From NCBI RefSeq assembly GCF_030730925.1, contig NZ_JAVAMB010000021.1, forward strand, positions 21,529 through 85,528: 64,000 nucleotides of DNA. Direction: 5' to 3'. Source of the DNA: Flavobacterium sp. DG2-3 (GTDB lineage Bacteria > Bacteroidota > Bacteroidia > Flavobacteriales > Flavobacteriaceae). The position numbers were made by a program, and so were the translations under genes. Shown one piece after another: positions 57,828 to 64,000 of this stretch (position 1 is the stretch's first letter; each line of letters opens with the position of its first letter). Below the pieces are notes generated by a model. That model was not told the DNA's origin. It ran no database searches and saw only the letters and a list, made by a program, of their open reading frames with translations.

Positions 57828-60800
57828 ATGCAAACTACGAAGATCAAAACTACCTGTTCCTACTGCGGCGTTGGCTGCGGCATAATCGTGACCAACGATG
57901 CTAAAAATGGTGTAATGGTCGAAGGCGATAAAGATCATCCTGTAAACAAAGGAATGCTGTGTTCTAAAGGAATGAACCTGCATTACGTAGTAAATGATAC
58001 TTCAGATCGAATTTTATATCCTGAAATGCGAGGCAGTAAATCTTATCCGCTGGAACGCGTAAGCTGGGATACTGCACTTGACCGAGCCGCTGCCGTCTTT
58101 TCTTCTATTATAAAAAAACACGGCCCAGATAGCGTTGGATTTTATATTTCGGGACAATGCTTAACAGAAGAATATTACTTAGTCAATAAACTGGTCAAAG
58201 GTTTTTTGAAAACCAACAATATCGATACCAATTCCAGACTTTGCATGAGTTCTGCAGTTGTAGGATATAAAAAGACTTTTGGCGAAGATTCGGTTCCCAT
58301 TGCTTACGATGATATTGAATTGGCCGATACGTTTTTAATTACAGGAGCCAATCCTGCTTGGTGCCACCCTATTCTATTCAGACGACTTGAAAAACATAAA
58401 GAGAAAAATCCTAAAACAAAAATAATCTGTATCGATCCGAGGAGAACCGATACTGCTGTTTTCTCCGATTTACATTTGCAGATTATTCCAGGTTCAGATA
58501 TCATTTTATATCATGCCATCGCTAAACGCATTATCGAAAAAGGATATGTAGATCATGATTTCGTTAAAAATAATGCCGAAAACTTTAAACAATACAAAGA
58601 TTTAGTTTTAGGAACTTCACTTGAAAAAGCCTCAAAACTTTGCGGAATTCCCGTAAACGATATTAAATTGGCTGCCGATATTATCGGAAAAGCAAAAGGA
58701 TTTATTTCGCTTTGGGCAATGGGGCTAAATCAAAGTGCCGTTGGAGTTGATAAAAATACGGCATTACTGAATTTGTCTTTATTAACGGGGCAAGTTGGAA
58801 AACCAGGTTCTGGACCATTTTCACTAACAGGTCAGCCCAACGCGATGGGCGGGCGCGAAGTTGGCGGAATGGCGACACTTTTGGCCGCACACAAAGACAT
58901 TGCCAATCCGACACACCGAAAAGAAGTTGCGGATTTCTGGGGTGTAGACGAGATTTCAGACAAACCAGGTTTAACCGCCACAGAAATGTTTGAAGCTTTA
59001 GAATCTGGAAAAATGAAAGCGGTGTGGATTATCTGTACCAATCCATTAGTGAGTTTACCAGATTCGAGAAGAGCCGAAAAAGCGCTTAAAAATGCCAAAT
59101 TTGTTGTGGTTCAAGATATTTCGCATAATGCAGATACAGCCAAATTTGCCGATTTATTATTGCCTGCAGCTGGCTGGCTGGAAAAAGAAGGAACGATGAC
59201 CAACTCGGAACGTCGTATTTCGTATCTGCCAAAAGGAATCAATGCGCCTGGAGAAGCGCTTCCAGATATTGAAATCTTAATTCGTTTTGCTAAAAAAATG
59301 AATTTCAACGGATTCAATTTCAACAGCGCCGAAGAGATTTACAAAGAACATTGCGCGCTTACCAAAAATACTAATATTGATATTTCGTTTTTAAACTACA
59401 ATCGTTTAAAAAACGAAGGCACTTTCCAATGGCCAGTTCCAGATTACGGGCATCCGGGAACTCCAAGATTATTTACCGATAAAAAATTCTATACGCCTTC
59501 GGGAAAAGCCATTTTTAATTTGCCAGTTTCTATAGAAAACACATCAGTTCAGCCTAATGCTGATTTTCCATTTATTCTGACAACAGGGCGAATCCGAGAT
59601 CAGTGGCATACGATGACAAAAACTGGAAAAGTGTCTCGATTGTTAACCCATATTCCAAGCCCAGTTTTAGAAATAAATCCGATTGATGCTTTTAAAAATG
59701 ATATTAAAAATGGCGATATCGTTGTGGTTTCAAGCCATAATGGAGAAGTTCGCGTAAAAGCAAAAGTAACCGATTCGATCAAAGAAAAAGTCGTTTTCTT
59801 GCCGATGCATTGGGGAAAACAACTTGAAAATGATTTAAACAGAACGAATAATTTAACGAATACGGTTGTAGATCCAGTTTCAAAAGAACCTGATTTTAAA
59901 TTCACAACGGTTTCGATAAAAAAATACGTAAAACCATTTCAGAAAATTGCCATTGTAGGTGCTGGAGCGGCTTCTTTCCGATTTATTCAAAATTACCGTG
60001 AATTCAATTCGACCGACGAAATTATTGTTTTTTCGAATGAAGTAAATCCATTTTACAACCGTGTTTTGCTTCCTGAATATATGACGGGAGAATTTACTTG
60101 GGAACAGCTTTTGAAAGTAAAAGACGGCGAAGCTTTTAATAAATTAAAAATTACCATGAAAGCTGGGGTTGCAATTGAAAAATTAGATGCAAAACAAAAA
60201 ACAATCTTAGACAGTACAGGAGAAATCCACAGTTTTGATTCTTTGATTATCGCTACAGGAAGCCGTCCTTTTATTCCAGAAAATGCACAGCTTCATTTGC
60301 CTGGACGTTTTACCGTTAGACGAAAAGAAGATGCCGACCGTTTGAAAAAACATTTAGACAGCACCAATCTTCCGCCAGAAGAACAGCATGTTGTTATTAT
60401 TGGTGGCGGTTTATTAGGTTTGGAATTGGCAGCGGCTTTAAAACATAAAAAAGTAAAAACCACTATAATTCAGCGTGCTTCGCGATTAATGGAGCGACAA
60501 TTGGATTTAATTTCAAGCAAATTACTGGCAGAAGAAGTGCAGCTTCGTGACATTCAGATTTATTTTGATAATGAAGTCAGTACTGTTTTTGAAACTGATA
60601 ATCCGAATGAAATTGAGATTGCCTTAAAAAGTGGTAAAATCATCACCGCCAATGCGATTGTATATACGATTGGAACGATTCCGAATATTGAAATAGCACG
60701 CGAAAGCGGTTTGGCCTGCGGACGTGGCGTTAAAGTAAATCAATATTTACAAACTTCAAATCCGGATATTTTTGCGATTGGCGAAATTGCCGAATTTGAC

Positions 60801-61346
60801 AATAAATTATTCGGAATTACTTCTGCGGCAGAAGAACAGGCAGATATTTTGGCCAACTTTTTAGCCGGCGATATCAGCAGTTATTACAAAGGTTCTATTT
60901 TAATGAATATTCTAAAACTAGAAGACATAAACCTTTGCAGTATTGGCGATATTAATATTCCAGAAAATGACGATTCGTACGAAGAAATTGTTTTTGCCGA
61001 TTTGAAAAAACGTTATTACAAAAAATGTATTGTAAAAGACGATCTTTTGGTCGGTGCAATTTTAATGGGCGATAAAAACGAGTTTGCCGAATTTAAAACG
61101 ATGATTGAAAGCAAAATCGAATTATCAGACAAACGAAATACGCTTTTAAGAGGAAGTTCGAACGCAAAACCAGTTTTGGGAAAATTAGTCTGCTCATGTA
61201 GTCAAGTCGGAGCCGGAAACATTGAAGAGACCATAAAAAGTGGTGTCTGCGATTTTACCGATTTATGTAAAAACACAGGCGCAGGATTAGGCTGCGGAAG
61301 CTGTAAAACAGAGGTTAAAGAGATATTGGCGAAATGTAAGGTTTAA
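57828..61346 (+). CDS. Fused assimilatory nitrate reductase (Mo enzyme + FAD reductase + BFD)
   Basis: 1172 residues. 1-55: [4Fe-4S] site C10-x2-C13-x3-C17...C45. About 55-560: molybdopterin oxidoreductase with the Mo-ligand Cys139 in NSRLCMSSAVV, as in Nap/Nas enzymes. 565-695: molybdopterin-dinucleotide-binding domain (LTTGRIRDQWHTMT). About 704-1100: FAD/NAD(P)H oxidoreductase like that of NirB (IVGAGAASFRF, IIGGGLLGLELAA, FAIGEIAEF). 1115-1172: BFD [2Fe-2S] domain (C1122, C1124, C1156, C1159). In Klebsiella the reductase (NasC) and catalytic subunit (NasA) are separate. Here one chain should pass electrons from NAD(P)H to nitrate. Confidence 0.93.
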   Translation: MQTTKIKTTCSYCGVGCGIIVTNDAKNGVMVEGDKDHPVNKGMLCSKGMNLHYVVNDTSDRILYPEMRGSKSYPLERVSWDTALDRAAAVFSSIIKKHGPDSVGFYISGQCLTEEYYLVNKLVKGFLKTNNIDTNSRLCMSSAVVGYKKTFGEDSVPIAYDDIELADTFLITGANPAWCHPILFRRLEKHKEKNPKTKIICIDPRRTDTAVFSDLHLQIIPGSDIILYHAIAKRIIEKGYVDHDFVKNNAENFKQYKDLVLGTSLEKASKLCGIPVNDIKLAADIIGKAKGFISLWAMGLNQSAVGVDKNTALLNLSLLTGQVGKPGSGPFSLTGQPNAMGGREVGGMATLLAAHKDIANPTHRKEVADFWGVDEISDKPGLTATEMFEALESGKMKAVWIICTNPLVSLPDSRRAEKALKNAKFVVVQDISHNADTAKFADLLLPAAGWLEKEGTMTNSERRISYLPKGINAPGEALPDIEILIRFAKKMNFNGFNFNSAEEIYKEHCALTKNTNIDISFLNYNRLKNEGTFQWPVPDYGHPGTPRLFTDKKFYTPSGKAIFNLPVSIENTSVQPNADFPFILTTGRIRDQWHTMTKTGKVSRLLTHIPSPVLEINPIDAFKNDIKNGDIVVVSSHNGEVRVKAKVTDSIKEKVVFLPMHWGKQLENDLNRTNNLTNTVVDPVSKEPDFKFTTVSIKKYVKPFQKIAIVGAGAASFRFIQNYREFNSTDEIIVFSNEVNPFYNRVLLPEYMTGEFTWEQLLKVKDGEAFNKLKITMKAGVAIEKLDAKQKTILDSTGEIHSFDSLIIATGSRPFIPENAQLHLPGRFTVRRKEDADRLKKHLDSTNLPPEEQHVVIIGGGLLGLELAAALKHKKVKTTIIQRASRLMERQLDLISSKLLAEEVQLRDIQIYFDNEVSTVFETDNPNEIEIALKSGKIITANAIVYTIGTIPNIEIARESGLACGRGVKVNQYLQTSNPDIFAIGEIAEFDNKLFGITSAAEEQADILANFLAGDISSYYKGSILMNILKLEDINLCSIGDINIPENDDSYEEIVFADLKKRYYKKCIVKDDLLVGAILMGDKNEFAEFKTMIESKIELSDKRNTLLRGSSNAKPVLGKLVCSCSQVGAGNIEETIKSGVCDFTDLCKNTGAGLGCGSCKTEVKEILAKCKV

Positions 61347-61351
61347 ATTTT

Positions 61352-61554
61352 GTTTCAAGTTTTCTTTGTTTGCTTCGCCCGTTCGGCTTTCAGCCTCGGG
61401 TCAAGTTTCAAGTTATTGGAACGTGAAACTTGAAACTAAAAACAACGAAATGTCACCCTGAGCGTCCCGAAACTTCGGGAGAAGGGCGTTCCAATTGGAA
61501 TCGGGCTTCGACTCCGCTCTGCCTGACAAACGTGAAACAAAGAAAACCTGAAAC
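61352..61554. repeat. Hairpin repeat with 20-nt arms enclosing palindromic copy 5
   Basis: GTTTCAAGTTTTCTTTGTTT 61352-61371 and its complement 61535-61554 with one mismatch. Starts 5 bp after the nitrate reductase stop and ends 16 bp before the next gene. Confidence 0.7.
61451..61528. repeat. Dispersed palindromic repeat, copy 5 (short)
   Basis: TGTCACCCTGAGCGTCCCG arm and CGACTCCGCTCTGCCTGACA arm, with interior CCCGAAACTTCGGG. About 20 bp shorter than the other copies. Confidence 0.6.
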
Positions 61555-61569
61555 CTGAAACAAAAAACT

Positions 61570-63000
61570 ATGGAACTAACAAGATTAATAGTAAAAGGAG
61601 GCGTTATTTCGCCAGGAGAATTGCGAGAAGTCGTTAATATCGCTTTGGAAGAAGGACTGGATTCAATTTCATTTGGTTCCAGACAGGATATTATTTTTCC
61701 GAAAGGGTTTAAATCTTTAGATAAAACCACTTTAGGGAAGCATCATTTTGTGTATCCTGATCAAAAAAGCGGCAACAATATTGTTTCTTCTTACGTTTCG
61801 ACAGATATTTTTAGAAATACCAATTGGCTTACAGGAAATCGTTTTTTATACGTTCTAGAAGAATTTAAAGAACAGCCAAAACTAAAAGTCAATATAACCG
61901 ATCCGAAGCAACAACTGGTTCCTTTGTTTACCGGACATTTGAATTTTATCGCTTCAGAACATGAAGATTATTGGTATTTATATATTCGTCTTCCGAAATG
62001 GGAAAAAATGGAAGTATATCCCGTTTTGATTTACAGCTGGGATTTGGCTAAAATTTATTACGAAATCGAGAAAATCGCAGAAGAAGATTCTATTGATGTT
62101 GAAATGCTCTTTACCTTAGTCAGCGAAGCTTTAGATACCAATAATCGAACAATTGACAAACCATTGAATATTCCGTTTTATCCATTTCCGTATTACGAAG
62201 GAATGAATAGAATGGGAATTGATCAATATTGGCTGGGATTGTATTGGAGAAATAATCTTTACGATCTCGATTTTCTGAAAGAAATGTGCGATTTATGTTT
62301 TGAATGCAAAATTGGTAAAATCTGCATTACACCTTGGAAATCTTTCATTATAAAAGGAATTCCAAAAGATAGAAAATTGGAATGGGAAAAGTTTTTAGGC
62401 AAAAGAGGAATCAACGTTCGCCATTCCCTTTTAGAATTAAATTGGCATTTGCCAGTTGCAATGGAATGGGCTTTAAACTTGAAAACATTTCTAGTTCGTA
62501 CACTCGATCAATTTGACATCAGCACGTACGGATTAAATTTCGGAATTTCTGAATACAATCGTGACGGTCATTATTTTACTTCGATTGTCATCGAAAAAAA
62601 TGAACTTCCCGCTGCTTTAGAATCTATTAAAATCAGAGATACTTACAATGTTTTGTTTGCTAAGAATTTCGACCCAAATACGCGCGAATACATTGTTCAT
62701 TCACAAGATATTGATAAACTCGAGCTTCCTACTATTTTAATTGAATTAAGCCGAAAATATTTTGAAGGCCTTGGAAATGTAGCAGCTGAAACAGCTGAGA
62801 ATCCGCAGAAAAAAGAAAAACCGCAATTGGATGTTTATCAATGCCAGGAATGCCTGACTCTTTATAATTCTGAATACGGAGATCAAACCCAAGGAGTTCC
62901 GAAAGGTATTTTATTTGAAAATCTGCCTGAAACGTATTGCTGTTCTTTATGCGAAGCACCAAAAAGTAATTTTAGAATTCTAGAAGCAGTTGAAAATTAA
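61570..63000 (+). CDS. Sulfite/nitrite-reductase-like half-domain protein with C-terminal rubredoxin
   Basis: 476 residues. The N-terminus (residues 1-50; VVNIALEEGLDSISFGSRQDIIFPKG) and a second segment (246-270; GKICITPWKSFIIKGIP) resemble the paired ferredoxin-like half domains of sulfite/nitrite reductases. The catalytic part with the sirohaem C-x5-C...C-x3-C ligands is missing. Instead there is C240-x2-C243-x2-C246-x5-C252, possibly an Fe-S site, and a rubredoxin domain at the C-terminus (C425-x2-C428, C458-x2-C461). Probably an electron carrier for nitrate or nitrite reduction; function inferred from position after the nitrate reductase. Confidence 0.75.
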   Translation: MELTRLIVKGGVISPGELREVVNIALEEGLDSISFGSRQDIIFPKGFKSLDKTTLGKHHFVYPDQKSGNNIVSSYVSTDIFRNTNWLTGNRFLYVLEEFKEQPKLKVNITDPKQQLVPLFTGHLNFIASEHEDYWYLYIRLPKWEKMEVYPVLIYSWDLAKIYYEIEKIAEEDSIDVEMLFTLVSEALDTNNRTIDKPLNIPFYPFPYYEGMNRMGIDQYWLGLYWRNNLYDLDFLKEMCDLCFECKIGKICITPWKSFIIKGIPKDRKLEWEKFLGKRGINVRHSLLELNWHLPVAMEWALNLKTFLVRTLDQFDISTYGLNFGISEYNRDGHYFTSIVIEKNELPAALESIKIRDTYNVLFAKNFDPNTREYIVHSQDIDKLELPTILIELSRKYFEGLGNVAAETAENPQKKEKPQLDVYQCQECLTLYNSEYGDQTQGVPKGILFENLPETYCCSLCEAPKSNFRILEAVEN

Positions 63001-63042
63001 TGACTTCGATAAAAGCACAGCATTTCGTATTCAAAAATTGCG

Positions 63043-63050
63043 TATATTTA
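63043..63050 (+). promoter_or_regulatory. -7-like box (TATATTTA) before the H1-like gene
   Basis: TAnnTTTG with G changed to A, about 90 bp before the start codon at 63140. Confidence 0.35.
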
Positions 63051-63139
63051 GCTTAACTAAGAATTTATATTAAAGCTCTATACTTCAAAAGCTTTAAAAT
63101 TACTTGGTTACTATCTATTATTCAATAAAAAATGCAGTT

Positions 63140-63778
63140 ATGATAAAACGAAATCCAAGTACTCCTGCTGTAAACAACACTGATATTCCAGCAGAAACAA
63201 CTGTAGAAAAGACTACAGAAATACAGCCAGAAACCAAGACAACGGTAAAAAGAACAACAAGAACTGCTGCAAAACCAACAGCAACAAAGGCACCAGCTTC
63301 AAGAACAACCGCTGCAAAAGCACCTGCTGCAACTGTTAAGCCTGCCGCAAAAACGCCAGTTAGAGCTGCCTCTAAAACAACGCCGAGAGCGACTGTAAAA
63401 AAAGCAGCAACAGCGCCTGCAAAAGCAGAACCTATTGTTTCTGAAATTGTGGAAATTAAAACCGAAGATATTCCAGTGCCTTTTGAAGAAAACAAACCTG
63501 TTGTAACTGTTGAGAAAATTGGCAAAGAAAAAAACGATATAAAATCAAAGCTTAAAGCTAAACTTAAAGCCAAAAAAGAGAAAGAAAAGAAAAGGGAAAA
63601 AGCGATTAAGGCGGTTATCAAAAAATTAGAAAAAGCTAAAAAAGCAAAATTAAAAGCTGCAGAGAAGAAAAAAGAAAAAGCTAAAAAGGCAAAGGATAAA
63701 GCCAAAGCTAAAAAAGTGGCTGAGAAGAAAGCAAAAGCGTTGAAAAAGGCTAAAGCAAAAGCTAAAAAGAAAAAATAA
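63140..63778 (+). CDS. Histone H1-like Lys/Ala/Pro-rich protein
   Basis: 212 residues from ATG 63140 (MIKRNPSTP); an upstream Met adds 12 residues without similarity. Residues 40-110 are Ala/Thr/Pro/Lys repeats (TAAKAPA, KPAAKTP) like the tail of eukaryotic H1 and bacterial Hc/AlgP proteins. Residues 145-212 are almost entirely Lys/Ala (KAKKAKLKAAEKKKEKAKK). It is expected to bind DNA or RNA by charge. No folded domain recognised. The 195-aa antisense frame is a compositional shadow. Confidence 0.75.
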   Translation: MIKRNPSTPAVNNTDIPAETTVEKTTEIQPETKTTVKRTTRTAAKPTATKAPASRTTAAKAPAATVKPAAKTPVRAASKTTPRATVKKAATAPAKAEPIVSEIVEIKTEDIPVPFEENKPVVTVEKIGKEKNDIKSKLKAKLKAKKEKEKKREKAIKAVIKKLEKAKKAKLKAAEKKKEKAKKAKDKAKAKKVAEKKAKALKKAKAKAKKKK

Positions 63779-63785
63779 TCTGACG

Positions 63786-63815
63786 AAAGGTTTGACTTAA
63801 AGTTGAACCTTTTTA
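63786..63815 (+). terminator. Terminator of the H1-like gene
   Basis: AAAGGTT...AACCTTT stem with an inner ACTT/AAGT pairing, followed by T-rich sequence. Confidence 0.75.
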
Positions 63816-63832
63816 TTTTTCAGCGTAGAGTT

Positions 63833-63935
63833 TGTCATTCAGCGGGACGAGGGAATCTTAGCAAGAAACTCTGCATAGTAATCGCCAATCTTTGTCGAGC
63901 TACTTGTAGAGATTCCTCGTTCCTCGGAATTGTAA
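63833..63935. repeat. Dispersed ~100-bp palindromic repeat, copy 6
   Basis: TGTCATTCAGCGGGACGAGG arm, interior CCAATCTTTGTCGAGCTAC, and a complementary arm GATTCCTCGTTCCTCGGAAT. Confidence 0.7.
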
Positions 63936-63942
63936 AAGTCAT

Positions 63943-64000
63943 TTATTTCGGTAACAGATTTTTCATATCAATTGGTGTTTTTCCATCAATTCCCTGATGC
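63943..64000 (-). CDS. C-terminal end of an unidentified gene (runs off right edge)
   Basis: On the minus strand a frame enters from the right edge and ends with ...HQGIDGKTPIDMKNLLPK and TAA at 63943-63945. Only 18 residues are visible, too few to name a family, but the composition is protein-like and the stop is followed directly by the intergenic repeat, so this is probably a real gene end. Confidence 0.5.
   Translation of the reverse strand, partial: HQGIDGKTPIDMKNLLPK

Noticed and set aside
61570..63000. Reading this gene as a second nitrite or sulfite reductase
   Set aside because: The sirohaem/[4Fe-4S] C-x5-C and C-x3-C ligands are absent and a rubredoxin is attached; a catalytic sirohaem enzyme is not supported.
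63118..63705. 195-residue minus-strand open frame, hydrophobic in translation
   Set aside because: It is the antisense of the Lys/Ala-rich H1-like gene; AAA/GCT codons read backwards give Phe/Ala-rich sequence. No start signal or family similarity.

Overview
The window is AT-rich chromosomal DNA from a Bacteroidota bacterium, most likely a Flavobacterium. The evidence is protein similarity throughout (LptD, TamB, TsaD, DUF4159, alginate-export porin, DUF4202), promoters of the Bacteroidota type (TAnnTTTG at -7), no obvious Shine-Dalgarno sequences, and many short intergenic hairpin repeats. No prophage, transposase, CRISPR array, rRNA operon or replication origin was recognised.

Layout. 1-20 kb is core: a truncated cell-wall amidase, lptD, ridA, a leftward sugar block (mgsA, a GlcNAc-kinase-like gene, gapA, pfkA), the giant tamB, then tsaD-rsmE-DUF4159-TrmH, a secreted M43 metalloprotease, an AI-2E transporter and a THUMP-like methyltransferase. 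19-31 kb is accessory: a VanX-like dipeptidase, a desaturase, an XRE regulator divergent from two small unknown genes, a secreted GH9 glucanase with a ThuA protein, flavohaemoglobin hmp, an MFS transporter, a Fic protein and three tRNAs (Arg, Pro, Ser). 31-43 kb holds thiolase, an NlpC/P60 peptidase, an AraC/aldo-keto reductase divergent pair, a quinone-cycle pair (MdaB-like, YgiN-like), a methyltransferase/LysR pair, DUF2130 and a META-domain lipoprotein. Intergenic hairpins are dense here.

43.3-63.0 kb is a nitrate assimilation island: nirB, nirD, DUF4202, a NarX-like sensor kinase, a NarL-like response regulator, the transporter narK, an outer-membrane porin, then (after a few unrelated small genes) a Crp/Fnr regulator with an N-terminal Cys cluster, divergent from a 1172-residue nitrate reductase fused to its own NAD(P)H:FAD reductase and BFD [2Fe-2S] domain, and a protein joining sulfite-reductase-type half domains to a rubredoxin. 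The implied route is nitrate through the porin and NarK, reduction to nitrite by the fusion protein, then to ammonium by NirBD.

Two regulatory patterns stand out. (1) Four promoters of the island (nirB, response regulator, narK, nitrate reductase) carry TAC(T/G)TA hexamers, one of which is fused in the same register to the -7 box. At nirB six same-strand copies recur every 20-25 bp. (2) hmp and the porin, 25 kb apart, share an FNR-like palindrome TATGATT-N2-AATCATA whose centre is exactly 30.5 bp upstream of the -7 box in both. All six promoters lack a -33 TTTG, as expected for activator-dependent promoters.

The intergenic regions also hold several repeat families: a ~100 bp imperfect palindrome in six copies, nested hairpins (one with 34-nt arms enclosing a copy of that element), and a GC-rich structured element in two copies whose outer stem shows compensatory changes.
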